Shown: piece by piece, positions 17,821 through 28,064 of the stretch
Numbering within the stretch: position 1 is the stretch's first letter
Layout: each line of letters starts with the position of its first letter
Origin: Winogradskyella undariae
Lineage (GTDB): Bacteria; Bacteroidota; Bacteroidia; Flavobacteriales; Flavobacteriaceae
DNA length: 64,000 nucleotides
Direction: 5' to 3'
NCBI RefSeq assembly: GCF_013285155.1
Contig: NZ_JABTEL010000012.1
Span: forward strand, 49,425-113,424
Position numbers and translations under genes: made by a program
The notes under the pieces: model-generated
What the model saw: only the letters and a program-made list of their open reading frames with translations
Told to the model about the DNA's origin: nothing
Database searches by the model: none

Positions 17821-19065
17821 GTGAATTTTAAAATTTTGCCTACAAATAATAAGCTTAAAATCTTTAACGATCCAATTTACGGATTTATTACGATTCCGAA
17901 TACTTTAATATTCGATATCATTCAGCACAAATATTTTCAGAGATTACGCCGTATTAGTCAAATGGGATTATCTTATTTGGTTTATCCAGGTGCACATCAT
18001 ACACGATTTCATCATGCATTAGGTTGTATGCATTTAATGCAAAAAGCTGTTAATGTACTTCGTTTTAAGGGAGTTGTGATTTCTGATGAAGAAGAAAATG
18101 GTTTGCTAATAGCAATTCTTTTACATGATATTGGTCATGGTCCGTTTTCTCACGCTATGGAACATAGTATTGTAGATAGTGTTTCTCACGAAGAAATATC
18201 GCTTCGATTTATGGAAGAACTCAATATTGAGTTTAACGGAAGTTTAACTTTAGCCATCTCAATTTTTAAGAAAGAGTACCCTAGACAATTTATGTGCGAA
18301 CTAATTTCTAGTCAATTAGACATGGATAGGGCAGATTACCTAAAACGCGATAGTTTTTACACAGGTGTTGCAGAAGGTAACATTAATAGCGAACGTTTAA
18401 TTACAATGCTTAATGTTGTAAATGATCAATTAGTACTTGAGGAAAAAGGGATTTTAAGTGTCGAGAAATTTCTAGTAGCAAGAGGCTTCATGTATTGGCA
18501 AGTCTATCTTCATAAAACAGGCGTAGTAGCAGAACAATTATTAGTACGTATTTTAAAACGAGCTAAGGAATTAGTATCAAAAGGTATAAAATTAAATTGT
18601 AGTAAAGCTTTATTTTATTTTCTAGATTCTGAAATTAATGCAGAAAGTTTCAATGTTGAAACATTAGCTATTTTCTCAAAATTGGATGATTATGATGTTG
18701 TTGCAGCGATGAAAGATTGGCAAAACAGTGATGATTTTGTGTTAAGTAATCTTTGTCAAATGATCTTAGAAAGAAATTTACTAAAAATAAAGTTGAAAAA
18801 CAAGCCTATTAATGAGTCCGAATTAAAAATGTATTCAGATTCATTAATTAAAAAATTTAATATTTCTGAAGCTGAAGCTGAATATTTTGTATTTAAAGGT
18901 AAGCTAGTTAATCAAGCTTATGAGAATAAATTTCAGAAGATTAAGATTTTATTTAAGTCAGGAAAAATTAAAGATATCATCAAAGCATCAGACCAATTAA
19001 ACCTAAAAGCGCTGAGTAAACCGATCACTAAATATTATATGTGTTATCCTAAAAAGAAAATGTAA
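17821..19065 (+). CDS. HD-domain phosphohydrolase (dNTPase/SAMHD1-like)
   Basis: Metal-dependent phosphohydrolase of 414 residues. The HD signature is built from HTRFHHALG near residue 61, LLHDIGHGPFSHAMEH near 101, and the distal aspartate in QLDMDRADYLKRD near 180. The pattern resembles dGTPase/SAMHD1-like proteins, so a nucleotide triphosphate substrate is likely but unproved. The start is uncertain: no ATG is available, and GTG at 17821 or TTG at 17836 (giving PTNNKLKIFNDPIYGF) are both possible. The TTG leaves a more normal leader after the predicted promoter. lpxD follows after 51 bp. Confidence 0.88.
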   Translation: MNFKILPTNNKLKIFNDPIYGFITIPNTLIFDIIQHKYFQRLRRISQMGLSYLVYPGAHHTRFHHALGCMHLMQKAVNVLRFKGVVISDEEENGLLIAILLHDIGHGPFSHAMEHSIVDSVSHEEISLRFMEELNIEFNGSLTLAISIFKKEYPRQFMCELISSQLDMDRADYLKRDSFYTGVAEGNINSERLITMLNVVNDQLVLEEKGILSVEKFLVARGFMYWQVYLHKTGVVAEQLLVRILKRAKELVSKGIKLNCSKALFYFLDSEINAESFNVETLAIFSKLDDYDVVAAMKDWQNSDDFVLSNLCQMILERNLLKIKLKNKPINESELKMYSDSLIKKFNISEAEAEYFVFKGKLVNQAYENKFQKIKILFKSGKIKDIIKASDQLNLKALSKPITKYYMCYPKKKM

Positions 19066-19076
19066 TCCTTTTTTTC

Positions 19077-19084
19077 TATTTTTG
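19077..19084 (+). promoter_or_regulatory. -7 promoter box of the lpx cluster
   Basis: TATTTTTG fits TAnnTTTG and sits 33 bases ahead of the lpxD start. It could drive lpxD, lpxC-fabZ and lpxA together. Confidence 0.5.
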
Positions 19085-19116
19085 CGGAAACTAACTGAGC
19101 AATTAAAATAAATTTT

Positions 19117-20145
19117 TTGAAATTTACAGCAGAACAAATCGCAGGTATTTTAGAAGGAACAGTTGTTGGTGATCCTAATATTGAAGTTTTTAAACTTTCT
19201 AAAATTGAAGAAGGAACACAAGGATCTCTAACTTTTTTATCCAATTTAAAATACACACCATATATTTATAAAACAGAGGCGTCAATTACTATAGTAAATG
19301 CTGACTTTGAGCCAGATAAACCTATTTCTACAACACTTATAAAGGTTGAAGATGCTTACGAAGGTTTTACAAAATTATTAGAATATTACGACCGTATAAA
19401 ATCATTTAAGACAGGTATAGAACAGCCTAGTTATATATCTCAAACCGTAAAAGTTTCAGAAAGTATATATGTAGGAGCGTTTGCCTATATAGGAGAAAAT
19501 GTGATACTTGGAGAAAATGTAAAAATTTATCCGCATTCATTTATCGGTGATAATGTAACTATTGGAGACAATTCCACAATTTATCCTGGAGCTAAGATTT
19601 ATTCAGATTGTATCATAGGACAAAATTGTGTTATCAATTCTGGTGCTATAATCGGAGCTGATGGTTTTGGTTTTGCACCCACAAAAGATGGTGGTTATAC
19701 TAAAATACCTCAAACAGGAAATGTAATTTTAGAAGATTATGTAGATGTTGGTGCTGGTACAACAATAGATAGAGCAACTATGGGCTCTACAATTATTAGA
19801 ACAGGAGTAAAGTTAGATAATCAAATACAAATAGCACATAACGTAGAAATTGGTAAAAACACAGTCATCGCTGCTCAATCTGGTGTTGCTGGTTCTACTA
19901 AAATCGGAGAACATTGCCTTATTGGTGGTCAGGTAGGTGTTGCTGGTCATTTGGTTATTGGAGATAATGTAAAAGTACAAGCGCAATCTGGTATCGGTAG
20001 AAATGTAAAAAACAACGAAGTTTTACAAGGCTCTCCGTCTTTTGGATATACAGATTGGAATAAATCTTATGTTTATTTTAAAAACTTACCTAAACTTGCA
20101 AAAACTATTAACGAATTAGAAAAAAAAGTAGATGGCAATAATTAA
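19117..20145 (+). CDS. lpxD: UDP-3-O-acylglucosamine N-acyltransferase
   Basis: Adds the second acyl chain in lipid A synthesis. It has an N-terminal uridine-binding domain (about 1-100) and a left-handed beta-helix of hexapeptide repeats (about 105-300). The catalytic histidine is in [12 protein letters not shown] (His241). [13 protein letters not shown] is the typical loop. The 342-residue length and the C-terminal [17 protein letters not shown] helix make this the best candidate for the genuine LpxD among three paralogues here. It starts with TTG and overlaps lpxC-fabZ by 14 bases. Confidence 0.93.
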   Translation: MKFTAEQIAGILEGTVVGDPNIEVFKLSKIEEGTQGSLTFLSNLKYTPYIYKTEASITIVNADFEPDKPISTTLIKVEDAYEGFTKLLEYYDRIKSFKTGIEQPSYISQTVKVSESIYVGAFAYIGENVILGENVKIYPHSFIGDNVTIGDNSTIYPGAKIYSDCIIGQNCVINSGAIIGADGFGFAPTKDGGYTKIPQTGNVILEDYVDVGAGTTIDRATMGSTIIRTGVKLDNQIQIAHNVEIGKNTVIAAQSGVAGSTKIGEHCLIGGQVGVAGHLVIGDNVKVQAQSGIGRNVKNNEVLQGSPSFGYTDWNKSYVYFKNLPKLAKTINELEKKVDGNN

Positions 20146-21538
20146 AACGGAAACGAAACAAAAAACCATTGAAAAAGAGGTTACACTTTCTGGTGTAGGA
20201 CTTCATACTGGTGCAAATGTAAAATTAGTATTTAAGCCTGGAGCAGAAAATTCAGGATTCGTATTTCATCGAATAGATTTAGAAGGAATACCCAAAATTG
20301 AAGCAGACGCCAATTATGTTACAAGCACACAACGTGGTACTTGTATGGAGAAAAATGGTGTTGTTATTCAGACTTGCGAGCATGTTTTAGCGGCTTTAGT
20401 CGGTATGGATATTGATAATGCAATTATTGAATTAGATGCTTCAGAACCTCCTATAATGGATGGTTCGTCTAAATTCTTTGTGGAAGCTATAGAAGCAGCA
20501 GGTATTGTTGAGCAAAATGCTTTTAGAGAAGAGTATGAAATTACTGAAGTAGTTTCATATACCGATGAGGAATCTGGTAGTGAGATTATTTTAATGCCTT
20601 CTAGTTCTTATCAAATTACTACTATGGTAGATTTTGGAACTAAGGTTTTAGGAACTCAAAATGCAACATTAAATGTTATATCAGATTTTAAAACTGATAT
20701 TGCTAATGCAAGAACATTTAGTTTTTTACATGAGATTGAAATGCTATTAGAGCATGGTTTAATTAAAGGTGGAGATCTTAATAATGCAATAGTTTATGTT
20801 GATAAGGAATTATCACCAGAAACTATGGAAAAGTTAAGAATTGCATTTAATAAAGATAATATTTCGGTAAAACCAAATGGGATTTTAGATAACTTAACCT
20901 TGCATCATCCAAATGAAGCAGCACGTCATAAGTTATTAGATGTATTAGGAGATTTAGCATTAATTGGTACACGTATTAGAGGTAAGGTTATTGCTAATAA
21001 ACCAGGACATTTTGTAAACACTCAGTTTGCTAAAAAAATGTCTAAGCTGATAAAAAACGAAAGAAGAAATAACGTACCACAAATTGATTTAAATGCTGTT
21101 CCTGTTATGGACGTAAATCAAATAATGGATATGTTGCCTCACAGACAACCTTTCTTGTTAATTGATAAGGTTTTTGAATTGTCAGAGAACCATGTTATTG
21201 GTATGAAAAATGTCACAATGAACGAGGAGTTTTTTAAAGGACATTTTCCAGGTGCACCAGTAATGCCAGGCGTTTTAATAGTGGAGGCTATGGCGCAAAC
21301 AGGTGGGATTTTAGTTTTAAGTACAGTTCCTGATCCTGAAAATTATTTAACGTTTTTCATGAAAATGGATAAAGTTAAATTCAAACAAAAAGTAGTTCCT
21401 GGAGATACTTTGATATTTAAGTGCTCGTTAATAACTCCAATTCGTCGCGGTATTTGCCATATGCAAGGTTACGCGTATACAAATGGTAAAATATGTGCTG
21501 AAGCTGAATTGATGGCTCAAATATCTAAAGTTAAATAA
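20132..21538 (+). CDS. lpxC: LpxC-FabZ fusion: deacetylase and hydroxyacyl-ACP dehydratase
   Basis: Bifunctional protein of 468 residues, an arrangement known in Bacteroidota. The LpxC part (about 1-305) carries the zinc ligands His84 (TCEHVLAAL), His266 and Asp270 (RHKLLD), plus His293; it makes the committed step of lipid A synthesis. The FabZ part (about 325-468) carries [14 protein letters not shown], the catalytic His371 in [11 protein letters not shown], and Glu385; it dehydrates 3-hydroxyacyl-ACP. Fusing the two couples lipid A and fatty acid synthesis, which compete for the same acyl-ACP. It overlaps lpxD and is followed by a duplicated leader before lpxA. Confidence 0.95.
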   Translation: MAIIKTETKQKTIEKEVTLSGVGLHTGANVKLVFKPGAENSGFVFHRIDLEGIPKIEADANYVTSTQRGTCMEKNGVVIQTCEHVLAALVGMDIDNAIIELDASEPPIMDGSSKFFVEAIEAAGIVEQNAFREEYEITEVVSYTDEESGSEIILMPSSSYQITTMVDFGTKVLGTQNATLNVISDFKTDIANARTFSFLHEIEMLLEHGLIKGGDLNNAIVYVDKELSPETMEKLRIAFNKDNISVKPNGILDNLTLHHPNEAARHKLLDVLGDLALIGTRIRGKVIANKPGHFVNTQFAKKMSKLIKNERRNNVPQIDLNAVPVMDVNQIMDMLPHRQPFLLIDKVFELSENHVIGMKNVTMNEEFFKGHFPGAPVMPGVLIVEAMAQTGGILVLSTVPDPENYLTFFMKMDKVKFKQKVVPGDTLIFKCSLITPIRRGICHMQGYAYTNGKICAEAELMAQISKVK

Positions 21539-21650
21539 ATATTAGAAAAATGAACCGAGCTGATTCCTAACTCAACTAAAGATTCAGTAACGTTTAAAAA
21601 GCGAACACATTTTTACCGCTTTATTAAAATAAATATTAGAAAAATGAACC
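21533..21650 (+). repeat. 24-bp direct repeat duplicating the lpxA start region
   Basis: The same 24 bases occur at 21533-21556 and 21627-21650, ending ATGAACC. The second copy supplies the lpxA ribosome site and ATG. The first gives a six-codon reading frame (MNRADS, then stop) just after the lpxC stop. Confidence 0.8.
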
Positions 21651-22429
21651 AACCGTTAGCATACGTACATCCTGGCGCAAAGATTGCGAAGAATGTGGTT
21701 ATAGAGCCTTTTACAACAATACATAATAACGTAAAGATTGGAGAAGGAACTTGGATTGGAAGTAATGTAACGATTATGGAAGGTGCTCGTATAGGGAAGA
21801 ATTGTAATATTTTTCCAGGTGCAGTAATTTCAGCAGTACCTCAAGATTTAAAGTATAACGATGAAGATACCACTGTAGAGATCGGTGATAATGTTACCAT
21901 TAGAGAGTGTGTAACAATTAATCGTGGTACTACAGATAAAATGAAAACCGTTATTGGTGATAATTGTTTAATTATGGCATATTGTCATATTGCTCACGAT
22001 TGTATTGTGGGTAACAATTGCATATTTTCAAACAACAGTACATTAGCAGGGCATATTAATGTTGGTGACTATGTTGTTTTAGCAGGTATGACAGCGGTAC
22101 ATCAGTTTTGTTCTATCGGAAATCACGCTTTTGTAACTGGTGGATCTTTAGTTCGTAAAGATGTTCCCCCTTTTGTAAAAGCAGGTCGTGAACCTTTATC
22201 TTATGTAGGTATTAACTCAGTAGGACTGAGAAGAAGAGGTTATAGTACAGAAAAGATAAGAGAGATTCAAGATATTTACAGAATGTTATATCAAAAGAAT
22301 TATAATAATACACAAGCTTCAGATTTAATAGAAGCAGAAATGGAGGCAACTCCAGAACGCGATGAAATTCTACAATTTATCAAGAATTCTCATCGTGGAA
22401 TCATGAAAGGTTATTTCAAATCAAATTAA
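21644..22429 (+). CDS. lpxA: UDP-N-acetylglucosamine O-acyltransferase
   Basis: First acylation of lipid A synthesis. It is a left-handed beta-helix of hexapeptide repeats (about residues 1-185) with a C-terminal helical part. The catalytic histidine is in YCHIAHDCIVG (His118), and AGMTAVHQFCSIG is the family signature. The 261-residue length is normal. It lies 105 bp after lpxC-fabZ in the same orientation, with efp 49 bp downstream, so it belongs to the same run. Confidence 0.95.
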   Translation: MNQPLAYVHPGAKIAKNVVIEPFTTIHNNVKIGEGTWIGSNVTIMEGARIGKNCNIFPGAVISAVPQDLKYNDEDTTVEIGDNVTIRECVTINRGTTDKMKTVIGDNCLIMAYCHIAHDCIVGNNCIFSNNSTLAGHINVGDYVVLAGMTAVHQFCSIGNHAFVTGGSLVRKDVPPFVKAGREPLSYVGINSVGLRRRGYSTEKIREIQDIYRMLYQKNYNNTQASDLIEAEMEATPERDEILQFIKNSHRGIMKGYFKSN

Positions 22430-22478
22430 GAAATAACCTTAGAATCAACTTATAAACAACAAACAATTAAAACATTTT

Positions 22479-23045
22479 ATGGCAAGTACATCAGATATTA
22501 GAAACGGATTATGTATAAATTACAACAACGATATTTATAAAATTGTAGAATTTCTTCATGTTAAACCTGGTAAAGGACCAGCTTTTGTGAGAACAAAAAT
22601 GAAGAGTGTTACTACAGGTAAAGTTTTAGATAATACATTTTCAGCGGGTCATAAAATTGAAGAAGTACGAGTAGAAACACACAAATTTCAGTATTTATAT
22701 AATGATGGTGAATTTTATCATTTTATGAATGAAGCAGATTATACTCAAATTAGATTGTTAGAATCTTCAATAGACAGAACTGACTTAATGAAGGAAGGTG
22801 AAGTTGTAACGATTCAAATCAATACTGAAGATAATATGCCTCTTTCTGTAGATTTACCAGCTTCTGTTATTTTAGAAATAACAGCAACAGAGCCAGGAGT
22901 GAAGGGAAATACAGCAACTAATGCAACTAAACCTGCTACGGTTGAATCTGGTGCAGAAGTTAATGTTCCTTTATTTATTAATGAAGGTGATAAAATTAGG
23001 GTTGAAACTGAAAAAGGTACTTACAAAGAACGTATCAAAGCATAG
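22479..23045 (+). CDS. efp: Translation elongation factor P
   Basis: A 188-residue factor that relieves ribosome stalling at polyproline stretches. Three beta-barrel domains are recognisable: KOW-like N-terminal (residues 1-63), OB (about 68-128) and C-terminal OB (about 130-188). The loop HVKPGKGPAF carries the conserved lysine (Lys32) that is the modification site in the family. Its place beside lpxA is a typical flavobacterial arrangement. Confidence 0.95.
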   Translation: MASTSDIRNGLCINYNNDIYKIVEFLHVKPGKGPAFVRTKMKSVTTGKVLDNTFSAGHKIEEVRVETHKFQYLYNDGEFYHFMNEADYTQIRLLESSIDRTDLMKEGEVVTIQINTEDNMPLSVDLPASVILEITATEPGVKGNTATNATKPATVESGAEVNVPLFINEGDKIRVETEKGTYKERIKA

Positions 23046-23119
23046 TTTGTTAAAAGTTATCAGTTTTTAGGAGCTTATATATTACTGAAAACTGATATTT
23101 TCTTACTTAATATTGAAAT

Positions 23120-24055
23120 ATGAAATTCCCAAAGCCACACACCTTAAAAGAAATAGCAACATTAATTGATTGTGAATTTAAAGGTTCTGAAAATTTTGAA
23201 ATTCTTGGTATAAACGAGATTCATGTGGTAGAACCAGGTGATATCGTTTTTGTAGATCATCCTAAATATTATGATAAGGCTTTAGAATCTGCCGCAACTA
23301 TTGTTTTAATCAATAAAGATGTAGATTGTCCTGAAGGAAAAGTACTTTTAATTTCAGATGATCCATTTAGAGATTTTAATAAAATTACAGCTCATTTCAA
23401 ACCTTTTAAAGCATCAAATAGCGCAATTGCTTCTGATGCAATAATTGGGGAAGGAACTGTAATTCAACCCAATTGTTTTATTGGTCATAATGTAACTATC
23501 GGTAAAAATTGTCTTATACATTCTAATGTTAGTATTTATGATGATGCTATTATCGGAGATAATGTAACAATACATGCAGGTACTATTTTAGGAGCAAGTG
23601 CTTTCTATTATAAAAACAGACCAGCAGGTTACGATCAGTTAAAATCTGGTGGTCGTGTTATTATTGAAAACAATGTTGATATCGGTGCACTTTGTACTAT
23701 AGATAGGGGAGTTACAGGAGATACAACTATTGGAGAAGGCTCTAAATTAGATAATCAAATTCAAATTGGTCACGATACTGTAATTGGTAAAAAGTGTTTA
23801 ATAGCTTCACAGACAGGAATTGCTGGTTGTGTTGTTGTTGAAGATAATGTAACGATTTGGGGACAGGTTGGAGTTAAAAGCGGAATTACTATTAAAAAAG
23901 GAACGGTGTTATATGCCCAATCTGGTTTAGGACATTCAACAGAAGAAGGAAAGACTTATTTTGGAAGTCCTGCTCAAGAAGCTAGAGTTTCATTTAAGGA
24001 TTTAGCATATTTGAAAAAGATTCCAGAAATATTAAAAAAGATTAAAAACTTGTAG
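23120..24055 (+). CDS. LpxD-like acyltransferase paralogue (second copy)
   Basis: A 311-residue LpxD-family protein: N-terminal LpxD-type domain (about 1-100), then hexapeptide beta-helix (about 103-285). The catalytic-site equivalent is His218 in [12 protein letters not shown]. It lacks the ADGFGF loop of the first Lpx[17 protein letters not shown] occupies that place, which suggests a different acyl or sugar substrate. It follows efp by 74 bp. It may act on another lipid or surface amino sugar, or be a lipid A variant enzyme. Confidence 0.82.
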   Translation: MKFPKPHTLKEIATLIDCEFKGSENFEILGINEIHVVEPGDIVFVDHPKYYDKALESAATIVLINKDVDCPEGKVLLISDDPFRDFNKITAHFKPFKASNSAIASDAIIGEGTVIQPNCFIGHNVTIGKNCLIHSNVSIYDDAIIGDNVTIHAGTILGASAFYYKNRPAGYDQLKSGGRVIIENNVDIGALCTIDRGVTGDTTIGEGSKLDNQIQIGHDTVIGKKCLIASQTGIAGCVVVEDNVTIWGQVGVKSGITIKKGTVLYAQSGLGHSTEEGKTYFGSPAQEARVSFKDLAYLKKIPEILKKIKNL

Positions 24056-24190
24056 GTATTATTGTTCTTAGTCAAAATTAATAGAGTAAAATAATATTTT
24101 ATTTATTCTGATTTAAGAAATAAGGCAGATTCTCTGTTCCTACAAACAAATAAAAATAAAAAAGAGAACGCTTTTGCGTTATAAATCTCT

Positions 24191-24198
24191 TATTTTTG
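24191..24198 (+). promoter_or_regulatory. -7 promoter box of sucD
   Basis: TATTTTTG followed by CAC matches the strong housekeeping form of TAnnTTTG, 40 bases before the sucD ATG. An AACGC-TTTT-GCGTT mini-hairpin lies just upstream. Confidence 0.5.
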
Positions 24199-24237
24199 CA
24201 CAACGAAAATTATAAAACTTTAAATACACAATAGCAA

Positions 24238-25110
24238 ATGAGCGTTTTAGTTAATAAGAATTCTAAGATTATAGTTCAAGGTTTTACTGGTAGTGAAGGA
24301 ACATTTCACGCAGAACAAATGATTGAATATGGTACTAATGTAGTTGGAGGTGTAACTCCTGGTAAAGGTGGTCAAACACATTTAGACAGACCTGTTTTTA
24401 ATACAGTTTTAGAAGCTGTAGAAAAAGTTGGAGCAGATACAACTATCATTTTTGTACCACCAGCATTTGCTGCTGATGCTATAATGGAAGCTGCAGATGC
24501 AGGTATTAAAGTAATTATTACAATTACAGAAGGTATTCCTGTTGCAGATATGATTAAAGCTTCAGATTATATTAAAGGTAAAGACTGTCGTTTAGTAGGT
24601 CCTAACTGTCCTGGTGTTATTACACCTGGTGAAGCTAAAGTTGGTATTATGCCAGGTTTTGTATTTAAAAAAGGTAATGTTGGTATCGTTTCAAAATCAG
24701 GTACTTTAACTTACGAAGCTGCTGACCAAGTTGTAAAACAAGGTTTAGGTATTACAACAGCAATTGGTATTGGTGGTGATCCAATTATCGGAACAACAAC
24801 TAAAGAAGCTGTAGAATTATTAATTAATGATCCTGAAACTGAAGCCGTTGTAATGATTGGTGAAATTGGAGGTCAATTAGAAGCCGATGCTGCGCAATGG
24901 TATAAAGCAAGTGGAAGTAAAAAACCAGTAATTGGTTTTATTGCTGGTGAAACTGCTCCTGCTGGTCGTACAATGGGACATGCTGGTGCTATTGTTGGTG
25001 GTAGTGATGATACTGCTCAAGCTAAAAAGAAAATTATGGCAGAATGTGGAATCCACGTTGTAGATTCTCCTGCTGAAATAGGAAAGAAAGTTGCTGAAGT
25101 TTTAGGCTAA
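24238..25110 (+). CDS. sucD: Succinyl-CoA synthetase subunit alpha
   Basis: TCA-cycle enzyme subunit that forms ATP or GTP from succinyl-CoA through a phosphohistidine. The CoA-binding Rossmann part has [16 protein letters not shown] near residue 13. The phosphorylated histidine is His248 in [10 protein letters not shown], and [12 protein letters not shown] lies near 121. The 290-residue length is normal. It stands alone, with sucC elsewhere. It has its own promoter and a clear terminator. Confidence 0.95.
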   Translation: MSVLVNKNSKIIVQGFTGSEGTFHAEQMIEYGTNVVGGVTPGKGGQTHLDRPVFNTVLEAVEKVGADTTIIFVPPAFAADAIMEAADAGIKVIITITEGIPVADMIKASDYIKGKDCRLVGPNCPGVITPGEAKVGIMPGFVFKKGNVGIVSKSGTLTYEAADQVVKQGLGITTAIGIGGDPIIGTTTKEAVELLINDPETEAVVMIGEIGGQLEADAAQWYKASGSKKPVIGFIAGETAPAGRTMGHAGAIVGGSDDTAQAKKKIMAECGIHVVDSPAEIGKKVAEVLG

Positions 25111-25131
25111 ACTTTTCCTTATAAAACTGTT

Positions 25132-25164
25132 AAAAACCTTACAAAATATTGTGAGGTTTTTTTT
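25132..25164 (+). terminator. Intrinsic terminator after sucD
   Basis: AAAAACCTTACAA pairs with TTGTGAGGTTTTT (one wobble), followed by a T-run. Confidence 0.8.
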
Positions 25165-25185
25165 ATTCTTACAATTTGTAATTAT

Positions 25186-25193
25186 TATATTTG
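25186..25193 (+). promoter_or_regulatory. -7 promoter box of fabG
   Basis: TATATTTG lies 36 bases before the ATG at 25229. An upstream in-frame start at 25151 would place this box inside the coding region, which supports the later start. Confidence 0.5.
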
Positions 25194-25228
25194 ATTATAA
25201 TAACTATACAACTAACTATTTACTTATT

Positions 25229-25975
25229 ATGAAATTATTAGAAGGAAAAACAGCTATAATAACCGGAGCAAGTCGTGGTATCGGAAAAGGTATTGCTGAA
25301 GTTTTTGCTCAACATGGTGCAAATGTAGCATTTACATACAGCTCTTCTGTAGAAGCAGCAAATGAACTAGAAAAAGAATTAAATACTTTAGGTGTAAAAG
25401 CTAAAGGTTACCAAAGTAACGCTGCTAATTTTGATGAATCTCAAAAATTAGCTGAAGAAGTATTAGCTGAATTTGGTGCTATTGATATTTTAGTGAATAA
25501 CGCAGGTATCACAAAGGATAACTTGTTAATGCGAATGGGTGAAGCTGATTTTGATAAAGTAATCGAAGTAAACCTTAAGTCTGTTTTTAACATGACAAAA
25601 GCCGTACAACGTACTATGCTTAAGCAACGTAAAGGTTCTATTATTAATATGAGTTCTGTTGTTGGTGTAAAAGGTAATGCCGGACAAACAAATTATGCAG
25701 CTTCAAAAGCCGGAATTATTGGTTTTTCTAAGTCTGTAGCTTTAGAATTAGGATCTCGTAATATTAGAAGTAACGTTATCGCTCCAGGTTTTATTGAAAC
25801 AGAAATGACAGCAAAACTTGATGAAGAAACGGTGAAAGGTTGGAGAAATGCAATTCCTTTAAAACGAGGAGGAACTCCTGAAGATATTGCTAATGCTTGT
25901 GTATTCTTAGCAAGTGATTTAAGTGCTTATGTTACTGGACAAACACTTAATGTTGATGGTGGAATGTTGACATAA
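25229..25975 (+). CDS. fabG: 3-oxoacyl-ACP reductase
   Basis: NADPH-dependent reductase of the fatty acid elongation cycle, a classical SDR of 248 residues. It shows TGASRGIGKGIA (12-23), NNAGITKDNLLMRM, the catalytic serine in NMSSVVG, the YAASKAG Tyr/Lys pair, and VAPGFIET-type loop IAPGFIETEMT. The start at 25229 gives the normal family N-terminus MKLLEGKTAIITG. A longer in-frame form would add 26 hydrophobic residues and include the promoter. The VWA-like gene follows by 45 bp. Confidence 0.93.
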   Translation: MKLLEGKTAIITGASRGIGKGIAEVFAQHGANVAFTYSSSVEAANELEKELNTLGVKAKGYQSNAANFDESQKLAEEVLAEFGAIDILVNNAGITKDNLLMRMGEADFDKVIEVNLKSVFNMTKAVQRTMLKQRKGSIINMSSVVGVKGNAGQTNYAASKAGIIGFSKSVALELGSRNIRSNVIAPGFIETEMTAKLDEETVKGWRNAIPLKRGGTPEDIANACVFLASDLSAYVTGQTLNVDGGMLT

Positions 25976-26020
25976 TAAATCAACTTAATTATCAAAATCT
26001 ATTATTTAAATTAAATTTTA

Positions 26021-28054
26021 ATGAGTTCTGAAACTCTATTATATATAACAATTGCTGCCATAACAGCGCTATTATTAGCGCTGTTTCAGTATTTATATAA
26101 ATCGAAATTAAAGTCTAATTTAAAATATCTACTTACCGGATTACGAGCAATCTCAATTTTTGGAATTTTGCTACTCCTCATTAATCCTAAATTTGAATCT
26201 TTTACTTATTTTGATGAAAAACCAACTTTGGTTTTAGCTGTAGATAATTCTGAATCTATTGCCTATTTAAAACAAAATGATAAGGCTTTAGAGGTTTTTA
26301 ATACGTTGAAAAATAATTCAGAATTAAATGAACGCTTTAATATTGAATCTTATGCCTTTGGTAAGACTGTAAAGACTTTAGATAGCTTAAATTTTAATGA
26401 GCGTCAATCTAATTTGTCATTAGCTTTAAAACAATTTGGTGAAGTTTATAATAACCAAACGGCTCCAATTTTAATTTTAACGGATGGAAATCAAACTTAC
26501 GGTTCTGACTATAGTTACATTTCTAAAAGCGTAAAACAACCAATTTATCCAATAATTTTAGGGGATTCTACTGTGTATTCCGATTTAACTATAAAGCAAC
26601 TTAACGTAAATCGTTATGTCTATTTAAAGAATAAATTTCCTGTTGAAATCATAGCAAACTACAATGGAATTACACCCATAAATACAGAACTAAAAATTTG
26701 GTCTGGTAATACTGTAGTATTTAGAAAACCATTACAATTTGATACGTCAAAATCTTCCGAAATAATTTCAACATCTTTAATCGCAAATAGTGTTAGTGTT
26801 AAAACTTATAGAGTAGAGTTAGTTGCTTTAGATAATGAGAAAAATACAGTCAATAATTTTAAAAATTTTGGTGTAGAAGTTATAGATCAAAAAACAAATA
26901 TCGCTTTGGTTTATGATAGAATGCATCCCGATTTAGGGGCTCTTAAAAAAGCAATTGAAAGTAACGAGCAGCGAAGTGTTTCTTTATTAAAACCAAAAGA
27001 GATATTAAGTAAAATTAATGATTTTCAATTATTTATATTATATCAACCAAACAATAACTTTAATTCATTATTAAAAGAAATTAAAGAACAAAACTCTAAT
27101 ACATTTATTATTTCAGGAGAAACAACGGATTGGAATTTATTAAATAACAGCCAAAGTTATTTTAAGCAAACCATAACAAATCAAACCGAAGATTTTCAAC
27201 CAAGTTTAAACCGAAATTACGGAACTTTTATAGTTGATAATATAGATTTTAATAGCTTTCCACCATTAACATCAGAGTTTGGTTCTTATAAAATATCGGT
27301 GCCTTTTGAAACCTTATTATACAAAAGTATTAATGGAATTACGACTGAGGATATTATGCTTTCAACCTTTGAAACAAATAACACAAAACATGCTATTTTA
27401 AATGGTGAAGGGATTTGGAGATGGAGAGCGCAATCATTCTTAAACACTAATAGTTTTAATGCTTTTGATGAATTTATAAATAAGTTAGTTCAATACCTAA
27501 GTTCTAATAAAAAGAGAAAACGTATAAATATTGATTGTAAATCTTTTTATAATGGAAATGATGATGTTGTGATTTCAGCTCAGTATTTCAATAAAAATTT
27601 TGAATTTGATAATTCAGCTTCATTAAGTATTGTTTTAAAAAACACAGAAAATAAGAGTACAAAAGAAGTTCCTTTATTACTCAATAACGGAAATTATACA
27701 GTAGACTTAAGTGGAATAGAAGCAGGAGAATACGACTTTACTGTAAAACATAATTCGGAGTCCGTTTCGGCTTCTGGAAGTTTTAAAATTCTAGAATATA
27801 ACGTTGAGCAACAGTTTTTAAATGCAGATATAAACAAGTTAACAGTACTTGCAGAAAACAGTAATGGTAAAGCCGTTTTTACGTCTCAAACTAACTCATT
27901 AATTAATCAATTATTAAAAGATAATCGTTATAAAACCATTCAAAAAAGCACTAAAAATATTGTATCTTTGATAGACTGGAAATATTTACTAATAATCATT
28001 GTAATAAGCTTATTTACAGAATGGTTTCTTAGAAAATATAACGGCTTAATTTAA
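26021..28054 (+). CDS. VWA-like large membrane protein
   Basis: A 677-residue protein with two N-terminal hydrophobic segments (about 5-22 and 43-55), a von Willebrand A-like domain, a long extracytoplasmic region and a C-terminal membrane helix (about 653-670). A MIDAS-like metal site is visible as DNSES (Asp75, Ser77, Ser79) and TDG (Asp155). Such proteins are common in Bacteroidota near chaperone or envelope genes, but the role is unknown. Its stop is 10 bp before the prohibitin gene, so the two are cotranscribed and may act together at the membrane. Confidence 0.78.
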   Translation: MSSETLLYITIAAITALLLALFQYLYKSKLKSNLKYLLTGLRAISIFGILLLLINPKFESFTYFDEKPTLVLAVDNSESIAYLKQNDKALEVFNTLKNNSELNERFNIESYAFGKTVKTLDSLNFNERQSNLSLALKQFGEVYNNQTAPILILTDGNQTYGSDYSYISKSVKQPIYPIILGDSTVYSDLTIKQLNVNRYVYLKNKFPVEIIANYNGITPINTELKIWSGNTVVFRKPLQFDTSKSSEIISTSLIANSVSVKTYRVELVALDNEKNTVNNFKNFGVEVIDQKTNIALVYDRMHPDLGALKKAIESNEQRSVSLLKPKEILSKINDFQLFILYQPNNNFNSLLKEIKEQNSNTFIISGETTDWNLLNNSQSYFKQTITNQTEDFQPSLNRNYGTFIVDNIDFNSFPPLTSEFGSYKISVPFETLLYKSINGITTEDIMLSTFETNNTKHAILNGEGIWRWRAQSFLNTNSFNAFDEFINKLVQYLSSNKKRKRINIDCKSFYNGNDDVVISAQYFNKNFEFDNSASLSIVLKNTENKSTKEVPLLLNNGNYTVDLSGIEAGEYDFTVKHNSESVSASGSFKILEYNVEQQFLNADINKLTVLAENSNGKAVFTSQTNSLINQLLKDNRYKTIQKSTKNIVSLIDWKYLLIIIVISLFTEWFLRKYNGLI

Positions 28055-28064
28055 AAAGAATAGA

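Noticed and set aside
25151..25228. An N-terminal hydrophobic extension of FabG.
   Set aside because: It overlaps the predicted promoter and precedes the normal SDR start; FabG is a soluble enzyme without a membrane anchor.
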